A DNA stretch of 64,000 nucleotides from Bicyclus anynana (GCF_947172395.1 NC_069095.1:7936001-8000000), one strand, 5' to 3'; counted from the stretch's first letter, positions 1 through 12,653 are shown. The notes: generated by a model not told the origin, from the letters alone. A program made the numbers and translations.

Positions 1-1915
1 AGCAACTGAAAACTTAGAATGGACGTGCCGAGAGTGTCATGAGATCTCGCCAAAACGCCAGTCAATTGTTGTACCAGAAGATGAGGAGGAGGAAGACGAT
101 AAATACGGTGAGATACCCGAATTGAAAATCGATATAAAACGACTACTAGCTGATATTTCGCGAGAAATGGAGAAAACATTAAAAAGAGAGATGCGAGAAT
201 TAAGTCAGTCAATACAATTTCACTCTGATAAAATGGATGAACTCATCATTATATTAGAAGCATGTCAAGGTACCATAAACGACTTAAAAAAGAGGAATAT
301 TGAGCTTACAAACAAAAATAGTAACCTAGAAACGAATAATATAATAAATAATTCACAATACGGGTTTCAGGCTCAAAAAAGTACAACACAACTGCTCTCT
401 AACTTCAGTAATACTATATATAAGCATTTAAATGATAAGAAACATATACTAATCGTTTTCATTGATTATAGTAAGGCGTTTGATACATTACGGCATGACA
501 TACTTCTGGAAAAGCTAGACGACTGTGGCATAAGGGGACCCTTAAAGAACTGGTGTCAACACTACCTTAAAGACCGAACGTACATAGTTAAAGTGGATAA
601 TGAATAAAGTGACAGAAAGCATAGTTCGGAAGGCACAGCACAGGGCTCAGTGTTAGGACCCATGCACTACATCACTTACGTTAACGATGTCACTAATTTA
701 ATTAAACACTGTGAGATTTACCAATTTGCAGATGATACCTGTCTTATATCAGCAGATGTTGATATAAATATGGCCTTGTCTAAATTACAAACAGACTTTA
801 CGCTACTTGTCAAATGGTCTCATGATGTAGGACTTGTATTGAATGCTAGGAAAACAAAACTAATGTACATCAGCTCTAGTCAGAACAGAAGCAAGATAAC
901 TCCACAACTCATTGCTCATCACCATGCATGCTTACACACGAACCGAAATTCATGTACTTGTAGTCCCGTTGACTTAGTTACTTACCACAAATATCTTGGT
1001 CTTATAATAGATGATCGGTGTAAATGGACTAGACACATAAACGAAGTGTGAAACAAACTGCGATCGATGTTAGCAAAATTTACTTTAATTAAAAATAAAA
1101 TTCCATACCATATACGGCTATCATTATACAGAGCACTTGCAGAATCCACTATCTCCTATGGTCTCAGTAGTTACGGAAGAACAGGCAAATCGCACTTAGA
1201 TATTATCTATCAATTACAAATACGTTTACTTAATACTATAGTACCCTATAAAGTTAAAAATAAATTTAAAAATAATTACCATGAACTTTTCTCTTACTGT
1301 AAACTAATGCCGATTCATGATAAAATCAAATACACATTACTAGTAGAAAACTTTTATAATATAAATGTTCAAAAAAAGTCATACTTCCAAAAATAACTCG
1401 TAGTGTATCAAAAGGCAAACTCATCACACCACAATGTAACAATTTGTATGGTAGGCAAACGCTGGAGTATGTTATACCAACATTACTAAACGGCTTGCCC
1501 TGCAGGCTGAAGCAGGAGATCAGCCCCAGGAACATGAAGGAGAAACTCAAGAAATACTTCCTTCAGTATCATAATAATGACTGATCTTTACAAGGTACAG
1601 AATCGGAGCAACCTGTATAATATGTGGTATTTATCCAATTCGCGCACATACCTTCACTTGATAAATTTAATGTGTTTCTTCGGGTATGTGTGTGTTTTGT
1701 ATTATATTATAAGTTATTATTATTGTATTATATTTTATGTGTTGTGTATGTTGTTGTTTTATATGTTTGCTTGTTAATTGTGAACTCCAAGTGCTGACGA
1801 CGATTGCAGTGTGCAGAAAAACTCAATATTGAGTTTATGTCACACTAATAAGTTATATTAAGTATAGTTAAAAAATGTATATTTATATTTAAATAAAATA
1901 AAATAAATAAATGTA
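1..1915 (+). mobile_element. Decayed non-LTR retrotransposon (ORF1 fragment joined to reverse transcriptase)
   Basis: One frame runs from base 2 to about 1390, broken only by TAA at 605-607 and TGA at 1049-1051. It then shifts by one near 1390 and ends with TGA at 1582-1584. The N-terminal part (WTCRECHE, then a charged coiled-coil-like stretch) looks like an ORF1/gag protein with a zinc-finger tail. From about residue 115 it is reverse transcriptase: FIDYSKAFDTLRHD, GSVLGP, then the catalytic FADD near 727-738 and LGLIIDD. The endonuclease and front of RT are missing, so this is an internally deleted copy. The AT-rich 3' UTR ends in AAATAAAATAAAATAAATAAA near 1890-1912. The start lies outside the window. 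Clade probably CR1/jockey-like; not certain. Confidence 0.85.
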
Positions 1916-2039
1916 TTACACAATGAAGTTTGTAAAAGTTTTTTTTTTCAACTTTCTATCTTACCCCCGTAATAAGTGCCCCCAATATTCAAATTTTACC
2001 TATTCACCTATTCACGATACACCCCTGTATTTGGGTCAC

Positions 2040-2175
2040 TAACATTTATATGTCTACCAAATTTCAACTGGATTGGTCCAGTACATTCGGAGAAATCATA
2101 CAGACATTAAAATGTGCGCAAGTGAGATTATAAGGGTTCCGTTTTTGTACTACGTACGTTCGGAACCCTAAAAAT
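2040..2175 (+). repeat. Interspersed repeat ending GGTTCCGTTTTTGTACTACG
   Basis: A block from CTACCAAATTTCAACTGGATT to TACGTTCGGAACCCTAAA. It recurs at 56040-56288 in the same orientation and, split by a SINE and inverted, at 40180-40720. No coding capacity seen. Confidence 0.6.
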
Positions 2176-2480
2176 GTGTGATTATTGGTACAAGTATTCC
2201 CTAAGCAAACTTGGCACAAAACATGGCGGATACATGTACAAAAAATAATGAGATAAATGTATGAGACAGGTGATGAAAAGGTAGTGACAATGTACCCAGT
2301 GGGCAGAGATAGGATGCCCCTGCTCGTAAAAATGCTCAAGGTACGTGACGCCATCTAAACTGTTTACCTTTTCGTGTTAGCAACAGTTCAACAATAAAAC
2401 AAAAAAACTGTTTTAGTAATTTTTAAATTCATAATAATTATTTTATTTAACTGCCTAGTTTATTAAATTTATAAGTTAGA

Positions 2481-2704
2481 TCCTACTAATATTATAAACG
2501 CGAAAGTTTGTATGAATGTTTGTATTGATGTTTATTACTGTTTAACGCCGCAACTACTGAACCGATTTGGCTGACATTCGGAATGGAAATAGATTTTACT
2601 CTAAATTAACACATAGGCTACTTTCGTCCCGAAAAAATCCATGGTTCCCGAGGGATTTGTGAAAAACTAAATTTCACCCGGACAAAGTCGCGAACGTCCA
2701 CTAG
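2481..2704 (+). mobile_element. Helitron-like nonautonomous element, family 2
   Basis: Begins TCCTACTAATATTATAAACG and ends GTCGCGAACGTCCACTAG. TC at the 5' end and CTAG at the 3' end preceded by a GC-rich stretch fit nonautonomous Helitrons; no terminal inverted repeats. Diverged copies occur elsewhere in the window. Confidence 0.55.
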
Positions 2705-2809
2705 TGTTTCAATAATTTTATAAATTCGATATCAAAATAAGGTGATATGAAAATTAATTAACTTGTAAGAAGCTTGAGGTGCTTAGTATCATTTGTTATA
2801 AATATGATA

Positions 2810-3020
2810 TCTATACTAATATTATGAAGCTTAAGAGTTTGTTTGCTTGTTTGTTTGTTTGATTGAACGCGCTAATCTCAGGAATTACTGGTCCGATTTG
2901 AAAAATTCTTTCAGTGTTAGATAGCCCATTTATCGGCTTTATAGGCTATAGGCTATATATTATTTCCGTATTCTTACGGGAACGGGAACTACGCGAATGA
3001 AACCGCGTGGCGTCAGCTAG
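2810..3020 (+). mobile_element. Helitron-like nonautonomous element, family 1
   Basis: Begins TCTATACTAATATTATGAAG with a TTTG-rich stretch and ends GCGTGGCGTCAGCTAG. Further copies are at 17830-18047, 20590-20727, 34035-34234, 54989-55184, 56406-56587 and 57760-57961. Confidence 0.6.
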
Positions 3021-3660
3021 TCTATTAATAAAAAGCACCCCACGCCATATATTGATTATTATCGAAGTTTTTAAAAACTAAAATCTATTTATTTAGTTCG
3101 ATTTGCTATTTTAGCGTGTTTTTTAATTCTTAGAAACTGTTATTGTATTTTGTTTTTAGTTCAAATTAAACTAATTAATCATCTAAAATAATTCAGATTT
3201 TTTATTGTTATATCTATTTGCAAATTTCTGTTTAGAACTTTAATATAAACAAAATTTACTTAACATTGTTGTAAATTCATTTAAATACATGTAATAAATA
3301 TGTAAAAACGTTTTTGCTTAAGTTTTTCATTGGGAGAACTACAAAGACATGATAATTAAAACACTAGGTATCTTTTTTGTTTCCAAAAATAACGTCATGA
3401 TGTTAAATGGGGGCTACGCTTTGCTGTCCACAAAAGAGTCTCTGTCAGCTCTTCTTTTGTAACCGCAGTAGAGGATTTTAGACACTTAATATGAAACAAA
3501 AGTGTCTACTGTCTGTTTTTGTTACGGAATATTTTTAGGCTTTTAATTTCGTCGTGTCAACTGATACGTTGCACAACCAAGATATAAAATAAGTGTAGAA
3601 GTTTTTTATTGAGAAAGAATATAATAAGGGACTTAAGCTAACTTATCCTAATAAGAATAG
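3021..3660. other. AT-rich intergenic DNA, nothing recognised
   Basis: No ORF of note, splice-consistent exon or repeat shared with the rest of the window was found here. Confidence 0.4.
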
Positions 3661-3689
3661 AAATCAATCCCACGTGGAATGGTGGCGAG

Positions 3690-3785
3690 ACTAGCCCGCT
3701 TCCATCTTAGATTGCATGATCACTTACCATCAGGTGAGATTGTAGTCAAGGGCTGACTTGTAGAGAATAAAAAAAGAAAAGAAAA
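3690..3785 (+). mobile_element. SINE family 1, 3' fragment
   Basis: The 3' third of the tRNA-derived SINE (CCCGCTTCCATCTTAGA ... CAAGGGCTGACTTGTAGAGAATA) followed by an A-rich tail; the tRNA-like head is absent. Confidence 0.6.
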
Positions 3786-3939
3786 AAAAGAAAGAGTAGT
3801 GGCTGCATTTTCGCGCTGGACAGCCATGCTGATCTTAATCGCAAAAAATGAGCCAGCTCTTCTGTTACCAGTCGAGGCAACTAGCCGCGGTGAAATTTTT
3901 TGACACTGCGACTCCATGGCTCAAGGGTCTCCACTGCAT

Positions 3940-3980
3940 GGAGGCAGAGGTCATATCCACTGGGCTATCAAGGCTCTCAA
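3940..3980 (-). mobile_element. SINE family 2, tRNA-like head fragment
   Basis: GAGGCAGAGGTCATATCCAC followed by TGGGCTATCA is the reversed A-box side of SINE family 2. Confidence 0.5.
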
Positions 3981-4609
3981 GCTTTAGATATATAATTATA
4001 TAATCTAAAAATGGCACGACAAAAAGTGCGTCTAAGTAAGTATATACTTTCTCTATCGTTTTTAACTTTCAGTACAAATTTACAGCCAGAAATTGGAAAG
4101 TTGGTGGTGTTACACCTACGTGTCTGGAAGAGCACGTAAAGCCGGTTACTAACATCTGATAGTGGTCGTTAAATAAGTTAACATTATCACTCTAAGCCCG
4201 CTAACCCGCATTGGGGCCGCGTGATGAAATAAGGCTCTATCCTTCTCATAAACGAAAAGAAGTCTAGCCCGATAACAGTGAGACAAAAGTAAAAAAAAAA
4301 ATATTTTTAACAAATGAATTTGCATTAAATCTTAGTATTAATCTTTTTTTTTGTTATTGAATTAGTCGTAATAATAATATACGAGTAACTATAAATAACA
4401 ATAAAAAAGTATAATATTGACGTTTATTTTATGTTTGAATATCAATGACTACACTAATTAAACAAAGGTCAAGATTTTTAAAAGGCAGAGCTCGTTATCA
4501 GGCCTAATTAATGAACATCTTGACATTGATATAACACTAGCCTTACCGACATGATCGATAACGAGTAGGCTTTTAATTAGATGATATTAATTTTACATGC
4601 TTTTATCTA

Positions 4610-5010
4610 TCTATACTTATAATATGAAGTCGGTAAAAACTGGTCGAATTTTATACACATATTCACAATTTGAGATTTTACTTATACCATTTGTAACAAC
4701 AAAAGTTACCGTGGCTTAACGGACGCCAGCGCCATCTAGAATCTATACTTATAATACGAATTCTGTACATTTTGTACATTCTGTACAATGAAGATATTTT
4801 AAAAATTCTTGTTGGGGGGCATTTTATAATCAATACTGAAGCTAAAAATATTTGTCTATCTGTCTGTCTGTCCGTGTTTTTTTGTTATTCGGTCATTACG
4901 ATGAAACTACTAATCCCTCTTACAACTTATGAAAAATACTCTTTGATTTTTTTCAATGTAGCAAACCTAGAAAATCAACTACCAAGCTATCGTTTTTTAA
5001 TCTAGTTGTG
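4610..5010 (+). repeat. Interspersed repeat with GTACATT/GTCTGTCTGTCC segment
   Basis: A block running from ATACTTATAATATGAAGTCGG through ACGCCAGCGCCATCTAGA to the GTCTGTCTGTCC stretch. A diverged copy lies inverted at about 37890-38110. Its right end abuts the 3' end of gene A. Confidence 0.5.
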
Positions 5011-5042
5011 AAAATAAAAGATTTGTTTTTAATTAAATAAGA

Positions 5043-5048
5043 TTTATT
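5043..5048 (-). other. Poly(A) signal, gene A
   Basis: AATAAA on the minus strand about 42 nt below the gene A stop codon. Confidence 0.5.
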
Positions 5049-5089
5049 TCATAATTAACAATAGTCATAACATTCGCTAATTGAACATT

Positions 5090-8000
5090 TTAAGCGTTTT
5101 TTACATGAGGTGATAGATCAGTGCTGATGAAGTGATCCGTGGAGGTCTTGTCGAAGATAGCATGCACAATGTCTGCTACAACATTCTTAGCCACTTTGAA
5201 GAATTCCGATCCAAATGTACTTACCAAGACCTTGGTGTTTGGTTGTAAAATTCCATTTACCTGCTTGGCTGTAAATATGATATCTATTGTCAATAATGCA
5301 TATTTAATTGTTAAACTTATAATTAAGATCCGAGTATGGATCATTGATAGTTAACCTCTCTCCACACTCTCTCTCTCTCTCGACATGGAGAGAGAAGTGA
5401 GATAATGTTCACATGTGTTTGTGTAACTGCTATCTATATTAATATTACAAAAAGAGGTAACGTTTGTGGTATTGTAAGGGATTTTGAAAATTTATTATTT
5501 ACGTAGAATTCGGAGATAAAGTAAGGTGGTCTACATTATTTTATCTATTTTATCTCTGTGTTCTCGTGGAAACGGGAACTATGCGGGTGAATTATAAGAC
5601 CACAAATCCGATTGCATGAAAGGGAACCATGGATTTTCCTGGATTACAAGTAGCCTATTTTCTACTTTAAGGTCTTATTTATCTTGACTAAAATTCATTA
5701 AAATCAGTTCAGCGAAAGCCGTTAAAGGAACAGACGGACGTTCAGATTTGTAATATTAGTAATTAACAGACTTTCCATCATTGATCACAACTCTAATTCA
5801 CGAATAAATCTATTAAATAATAATTTATTAATAATAATCAAAAACATAAATTCATAATGAATGTTTACTTTGTGGATAAAATTTAAATGACATGAATAAA
5901 AAAGTTAAATAATGCTTTCGTTCGATTACCACGTGCGTGTTTGGGTTTAAAAAAATATAATAATTTCTAATTAAATGGCACAAGGGTTTTCCTTTGAGTA
6001 AACAATAATTAGTTATCAAGTTTACTTACCGACATCTACGCCTCCTATAAAGAGTTTTTCAAGAAGAATTTTTGCATCACCTACTTCATAGTCGTAAACT
6101 GCTTCTTCTGGTTTACAATCGATGTATATTTTACCGTCATCTCTTTTAACGATATCATAGAAATATTTTATTTTAATATGTAATTTATCTGTAAATCCAA
6201 ATAAGAATGGCATATTTAATAGGTATGTCTGTAAATACGTCAACTTAATTACTAGCTTTTGAAACCTTATGAAATGAGCTTTCCAGTACGGAAAGTTATT
6301 ATTGCAGCATCTTGGATAAAGTCCATCGTCTCTGCTATGTGGCCTGCCACTTCAGTATCAAAACTCATTGAGCTATGTGACTGTGGTTCTTCTGCGGATC
6401 TCCTAATTTTTTGATTCGATCACGCAGTTACTTAGGTTTTCGGTCAATCAGTGACTCCGAGGCTTCTTATGAGGCCCATACTCAGCGACCAAGTTCGTCT
6501 TTAAACTTTAATCTTATGGCTTTAAGGAATTTTCAACGATAAGATGTCGTGGAGTTTCCCGCAATGCAACCCACGCCAGTGGTTTTTGATGGTTCTTCTC
6601 ACACTTATTTAGTTTAGTTTATTTCTACAACTTACCTAATTTTAGTTTGGCACTGCCACTACCTTCGATTGCTTTGGTGCCAAGCGTGTTTTGGATCACT
6701 TCGTTTATATCTCCCAACTTGACTTTCACATCTACGTCTAGATCACAAGTGAGTGCCATAGATAAATACCCCTTTTTGATATTTACACTAAAAACAATAA
6801 AAAAAAAGTTATATTTCGATGGAATTAAATATAATTATCTCTCAATACATTTTAGACCAACAATGTCACAAAAGTTCAAGTAGATAAATATAGTGATATG
6901 TGACTTGAGTCCTCATATTCTGTAACAATGTTTTCACATGCAAGCTAATTCACTATCTTTAACGTATGATATATACGAAATTGAGGTTCTATGTAACAAA
7001 TGTCATCCGGTCCCTACTAGTGGATATCATATAGGTAGATGACATTTGATCTGACATTTATTTTAATAGGTGGATAGTAAAGACCAAAATAGTGAATAAG
7101 CCAGCTGTCTTTCTATTTCTAATACTTTTATTTCTATTTCTATTTCACGATGTATAGACACAGGTAGAGATTAATTAATAATCATCGTTAGAATAGAATT
7201 CTGATGTCTAATATGGAAGAATACGAGGGAAGATATACCTATAATATGTGTGACTAAAATTAAAATATTATATATTATATAGTAGACTACTTACTTAAAT
7301 TTATTAAACACGCAGTCTTTAATGCCCCTTGCTGTTCCTTCTTCTATTGTAATAGTCAAAAGTCCTAAAATGGGTACTTTAATACCCTTAAGTTCAAGCG
7401 GATCATATGGAGGTATGTTATATTCTGGAACTCCAGTTGGGGCTATTTTTATGAACATTTTCTGAGTGAGTTCTTTTAGGCATGCTTTATCATCCACTTC
7501 ACATTTTGTGAGTGTATCAACTGAAAAATAATAGTAATTAAAATAAAAAAGAAAATAAACTAGATCTGTAAACTCAGCTGGTAGTCATAGTGGTCATTGT
7601 TACAACTCATGAAATTCTAGCACATAAAAATGGAAAACCATTTTTATTGTATGCTCCATATATGATAAAGAATTCAAATAATGTTATTGCAATTAATAAG
7701 TAAAATAAATAATATGTTAAATATTTGATCTAAGATTCACATTTTCACTTTAATTATATAGGCCAGGATAAAAAGCAATAAAGATCTACAAGCGGATGCC
7801 CGCTACTTCGTCCATCCTTAGACCTCCATAATCCGATGCTCTTGCAAATCCCGTACTTAACGGAAGTCTACTAACTCTAATAGACTCCCTCTTTGCCAAA
7901 TTTCAACTTTGTAGGTCAAGCGGTTTTCGATATTTTGTGATGAGAGATCTTTACGCTTAATATGTATGTGTATGTACAATTTATATGTACGGTTACAATG

Positions 8001-8472
8001 TAGAAATACATATATATTTTTTTATACATATATAGATTTCTTATGGGATATTTATTTTATCATAGCTTGTATACATTATGTCAGAAAATTTGGCTTAGAA
8101 GTGCAGATGAACAGAGAAAGCTGTATTTTGGATATGATGGGAGGAGTCTAGAAAAGCTCAACTTCAAATACTCGATCAATATTTCTTAGGTGCATTTTCG
8201 CCATCTTGAAAAAGGGTTGAATTTGGTTTTTTTTTACATTAACTCGGTTTTCTGTTTGGATACGAAAATTTATACTTAACACTTTTTTGTTGGTCTTAAT
8301 AAGCTATATAAATAAATATCTTTACATTTTTCACCTTTCACTCATAGTTAATCATAACTGGACTAGTATTTATATATATAAATATATATTTTTGTCTCTA
8401 CTCACCAAAAGCTGATTCACATATTGTAAGCAATGCGCACGTAAACGCAATTATAGTGCACTTTGAAATCAT
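5090..8472 (-). CDS. JHBP/takeout-like secreted protein, gene A
   Basis: Five coding exons rebuilt from splice sites: 8406-8472, 7295-7520, 6636-6787, 6030-6188 and 5090-5268, joining in frame to 260 residues ending in TAA. All introns are GT-AG with phases 1, 2, 1, 1. Exon 1 encodes a signal peptide (MISKCTIIAF...). Exon 2 starts VDTLTKC and carries the N-terminal cysteine pair C-x6-C typical of JHBP/takeout proteins, then the GVPEYNIPPYDPL segment. A second pair (end of exon 2, exon 3) is spaced C-x19-C. Family members bind hydrophobic ligands such as juvenile hormone in haemolymph or other extracellular fluid; the ligand here is unknown. Copy A is the most divergent: it lacks the exon 2 N-glycosylation sequon of C-G and has an extra cysteine in exon 4 (IDCKPEE). 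TATA-like box near 8533 and AATAAA at 5043-5048. No stop or frameshift seen. Confidence 0.9.
6250..6510 (-). mobile_element. RTE-like non-LTR retrotransposon relic
   Basis: Minus-strand remnants of the endonuclease/reverse-transcriptase C-terminal region (MGLIR-like motif near 6470) with several stops, in intron 3 of gene A. Confidence 0.45.
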
Positions 8473-8532
8473 CTTCGAAACCTTCTGTTGCAACAACTAC
8501 ATACACAATAATTAAACCAACCAAGCTATCTC

Positions 8533-8539
8533 TATATAT
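8533..8539 (-). promoter_or_regulatory. TATA-like box, gene A
   Basis: TATATAG on the minus strand, about 61 nt upstream of the ATG at 8472. The spacing matches the TATA-like boxes of the other paralogues and implies a 5' UTR of roughly 25-35 nt. Confidence 0.45.
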
Positions 8540-8555
8540 GTGGGTTAAAAGTGCA

Positions 8556-9298
8556 GAAAAAAATCAAGTAACAAATACAATTAACATCCACATAACCGGT
8601 CTCCGGTAATTAAGTAGCTACTTGAGATTATATTATTTTATAAGTAGGTATGAAAAAACAATGTTGAATTGTTATACTGAGTACGTTACCGGAATCAGTT
8701 TCAAAGTATTTTTTCCTCCGAGGTATCATTGTTTTAAGTCTAATTAATGTCGCCTTGTACTTTGAAGTCCACCTCTCTGAAGGAGAGAGTGAATTGTAAT
8801 TTTACAGCCACATTGTTCTACTAATTATGTGGCACGTTATGCCGATTCTTTGCTCAAAATTGGTCATATTTGTGAATACCCTGTGAACTATAACTATAGT
8901 AAATTTTTGTAAATAAGTTTGTTCATCTCTTCAAGATCGCACACACAACGAATTTGATTGAATCAAATGAAAAAAATTAGAAAGTAATTAAAAAAAAGCA
9001 ATTTAACAAAAATTATGTAAATCAAATTAAAATAACGTCTTTAAGATATTATTTACGAACAAACATACAAGCAAATTTTACAGTTTTGTACATACAAATG
9101 ACATAGACTGGCATATAAATAACTTTAAATAATTAAAAAAACTAAAAAACAAGCTTTTAGCACGCACTATAAATTACAAATACTTTTTTGCTTTTTGATT
9201 TTAGTCACATGACATTTTTTTTCGTTTTCCTGATTGCAAACCCTTTCATTTGATATCCATATCATGGGGATGGATTACAAACAGCCAGTCCGCCATAT
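8556..9298. other. AT-rich intergenic DNA upstream of gene A
   Basis: Upstream flank of gene A beyond the TATA-like box. I see no gene, SINE or terminal repeat. Confidence 0.35.
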
Positions 9299-9299
9299 T

Positions 9300-9755
9300 G
9301 GGGAGACCACCATATTGGATTTGTAATGATGTTTCTTAGCTAGTCATGTATTATCATCAGAACTCAGAGCATGTGCAAATTTCATCCTACACGAAGACCG
9401 GGAAGTGAGTTATATTAAGATTCCAAGATTTGTCTTTCCTACATAGTAAAAGTGATTGGGGAGGCCGCCGTATTGGATTTGTAATGACGTTTCTATGCTA
9501 GTCATGTATAGTCATCAGAACTCAGAGCGTGAGCAAAATTTCATCTCGAAGACCTGGAAGTGGGTCAAATTGAGATTCCAAGATTTGTTTTTCCTACATA
9601 GTAAAAGTGATTGGGGAGGCCGCCATATTGGATTTATAATGACGTTTCTTAGCTAGTCATGTATTGTCATTAGAACTCAGAGAGTGCGCAAAATTTCATA
9701 CTAATCAAAAACCGGGAAGTGGGTCAAATTAAGATTCCAAGATTTTCTTACATAG
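9300..9755 (+). repeat. Three tandem copies of a ~157-bp unit
   Basis: Copies start GGGGAG at 9300, 9458 and 9613 (periods 158 and 155). Each contains the CATATTGGATTTGTAATGA segment, CAGAACTCAGAG and the AAGACCGGGAAGTG segment. A single inverted relative lies at about 24515-24680 in the flank of gene C exon 2. Confidence 0.8.
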
Positions 9756-10179
9756 GTACATAGTTACAAGTGAAGCGTGTAAAAACCTGTGCTATGATGA
9801 TAACCTCTTTTTGTGGAAGTCGGTTAAAAATGTTCCCCTGATCCTCGACTATAAATATCACACTAGTTCAACAAGATCAAATACAGTACAAAGATAATCT
9901 CATCGCTTAGTAGCGAACTTTGCCCGGTAATCTTAAGATTAGAAAAACATTAGGGAAATAATATACCGCAGGTTGTGGTATATAATTATTAACAACTTAA
10001 TTGGTTTTCCATTTAGATTGTTATCGTTAGGTGTTAGTGAAGTCATGTGACGTAGACGTAAAGTTACAGCTCGCTGACCATGCTCTTCTCTTTGTATGGA
10101 CCAAGAGCTGGTTGATATTTTTGGGTAGGTATTGTAGCAGGTTGATTTAATCCAGACTAATTGATCAACTTGAATGTAC

Positions 10180-10440
10180 GAAGAAGAAGAAGAAGAAATA
10201 CTTTACAGCACACCACAATACAATAATAAATAAAAACATTAAAAAATGAATAATCTAAACTTAGCATGCAAAGGCGGCCTTATTACTATAAGCAATCTCT
10301 ACCAGGCAACCCCTGAGGCTAACTGTACACCGGTGAAGATTTTTAAAGAGAACTTTAAGGGTTCTGGCAAAGGGTTGCCAAAGTTAGAGGTCTGGCGACT
10401 GGTGAAATGATTCCTCATGGTATCCCAGAGGAAATATAAT
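10180..10440 (-). mobile_element. Non-LTR retrotransposon 3' tail (probable)
   Basis: A GAAGAAGAAGAAGAA run followed by CAAAGGCGGCCTTATTACT and CTACCAGGCAACCCC resembles a LINE 3' UTR widespread in Lepidoptera. The assignment rests on memory of that motif. Confidence 0.35.
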
Positions 10441-10614
10441 TACTAAATAATTATGATCTGATCTGATCCGTTCCAAGGACTCGATTCTTAAGCAAAGGTT
10501 TCTCAGCTGCGTCAAATTTATTTTCATATTATGAGAATTGATAATAATCTTATTTCAGTAATAGAATACAAAAGGTATGCATAAGCGATATAAAGTCGTG
10601 CGGTTTTTTTTTAA

Positions 10615-10980
10615 CACAATGGTGTCTCACAGGGTTCCATTTTGGGTCCTTTTCTATTCCTAGTGTACATAAACGATTTACCACACCATGTCAGCGGCAT
10701 CTGTGAGATTGTAGTTTGCTGACGACACATCCTTAATTTTTAGGACAGACAGAAATAAAAATAGCTCTGATGATGTAAATCGTGCCATATCGCATGTATC
10801 CCATTGGTTTATTGCAAATAATTTACTTTTAAATGCAAAGAACTAGATTTATTGAGTTTTCATTACCAAATGTTATAAAATTAGATAAGTTTATAATATT
10901 CGATGATGAAAAACTGAAAATGGAGAACTCCACAGTTTTCCTGGGAGTGAGCTTGGATTGAAAAACTCTCTGAATGAATT
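10615..10980 (+). mobile_element. Reverse transcriptase fragment (non-LTR)
   Basis: Plus strand encodes GVSQGSILGPFLFLVYINDL, then after a one-base shift FADDTSLIF near 10718. These are RT motifs B and C (catalytic DD). Several frameshifts follow; inactive. Confidence 0.75.
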
Positions 10981-11344
10981 AAAAAAAACTGGTAAGCTGC
11001 AGTGAGATTTTTTTAAAAAAAAACCTCTGAACGTCATGAAATTATAATTAAACTCTCAACCAATTAATTTATCAATATTCTCTATCAGTGCGCTTTCATT
11101 TGAGACCCCACTCGAGTATATTTGTAGATATTCTGTTATTCTTCCCACTTTGAACCTCCAGAACTTTTAAACGGCTCAACCGATATTTACCAAACATGTC
11201 TAATAACACTCGCCCATATAAAAAAAAAACTAAATTATAATCACTTCATTCGTTCGGGAGCTATGGTGCCACAGACAGACTGACAGACAGACATGTCAAA
11301 CTTATAACACCCCTCTTTTCTCGTCGGGGGTTAAAAAAAAACAG

Positions 11345-11500
11345 TTTATTGATGTTAATGCTTATCTATTTTGCATACCTTCGCATTTTAATGTTTAACG
11401 GTATTTGGCTGTGGGGCAAGACTGCAGATATACATTCTATATTTGTACTTCAATTCAATTTATATTCGAGCAAATTTAAATTAAAATCGCGAGTCCTCCT
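11345..11500 (+). mobile_element. Non-LTR reverse transcriptase 3' fragment
   Basis: Encodes NGIWLWGKTADIHSIFVLQ, close to GILLWGKAADINSIFVLQK at 60600-60660, so the same family. Cut off by a SINE at its 3' side. Confidence 0.65.
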
Positions 11501-11637
11501 TTTGTTGCCACGGATGAAGTCTACCACCAGCCAGACTTGGATCAATTAAGAAAACTTCAATCGGCCCAGTCAAGAATCGAACCCAGAACCTCAGTCTTGT
11601 AAATCCACCGGCCATAGCACTGTGCCACGGAGACTGT
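11498..11637 (-). mobile_element. SINE family 1, head portion
   Basis: Reversed tRNA-like head: B box seen as GAATCGAACCC, followed by the A-box side GTGCCACGGAG. Confidence 0.65.
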
Positions 11638-11756
11638 TAAATTTTCAGCTTGACTACGGAACTATTAGATATTAACAAATAGAAAGTGTCCAACCAATAC
11701 AAGCTCTTCTATAAGATATATTCGAAAAATTTAAACCGATTACTTTCTTAAGTTAT

Positions 11757-11956
11757 ACTAATTATACTAATATTATATAGAAGTAAAGAATGGTTGTAGA
11801 GGTAATTTCTGGATATACTGAATCTGAACCGATTTTGAAAATTATTTTACCAATAGAAAGCTACGTTATTTTCGAGTGTCATAGGCTGTACTATGTTGTC
11901 TACGTATTCTTACTGGAATAGGAACTAGGCAGTTGAAACTGCGAGGTCTGCTAGTT
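11757..11956 (+). mobile_element. Helitron-like element, family 2 (diverged)
   Basis: Opens ATACTAATATTATATAGAAG and ends CGAGGTCTGCTAG, matching the ends of the family at 2481-2704. Confidence 0.45.
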
Positions 11957-12621
11957 ATTATAAAACTGAAAAATCCTCGTCGTTTTCAATATAATCAACT
12001 ACTGAAAGAGAATTTGGCTTTCCAACAGGCCTAATATTGTTTCCTTATTGTTCCGTAGTCTTTCTAATGTCATCACAAGTATCGACCAGACCTGCAGCTA
12101 CCTACAGACGAGGGGTACCCCGGAAAGAAGACCGCACCAGCACGATAAGTACGTCCAACATCTTTCCTGGTTTCTCCTACACTTATTATTGCCACATTAC
12201 TTCCCTTATTATTGCCATTGTTACGGCAGCCACGCAGCATTGCCGTGTTTTGGTTAAGACCATGGTAGCCAGTGTAATTCCAAGCACAAAAGGCTTAACA
12301 CCTTGCCCTAAGAGGGTGATTTGTTTGTAGACTATAGTTTTTTAATAAACTAACTTTTTAATGTCACAGTCTGAGGCTTTTAATTGAGCGTTACTAGTCC
12401 TTAAGACATTAATGAAATAGTCCAGTGTTACATCAGCGTAACGTCGTCTGAAGAGAGGCATCAGCTTCAGTTTAGTAATAAGCTATAAAGAATCTTGTTT
12501 TATAATAAAGTTCAGTCTTTTACCATCATCCATAGTGAACGGTTGCCCATTCGCGACTTCATTTACGGGAAAATCAGTTTTCACAAATCCCGCGGGAACC
12601 ACAGATTTTTTCGAGATTAAG

Positions 12622-12653
12622 AGTTGCCTATATGTAGCAACATATAGGCAACT
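12622..12653. repeat. Perfect 14-bp hairpin, 4-nt loop
   Basis: Arms AGTTGCCTATATGT and ACATATAGGCAACT around AGCA. Confidence 0.75.

Noticed and set aside
12037..12330. 97-residue plus-strand frame
   Set aside because: No recognisable domain, no splice-consistent neighbours, and an overlapping frame of similar length; probably transposon relic or chance.
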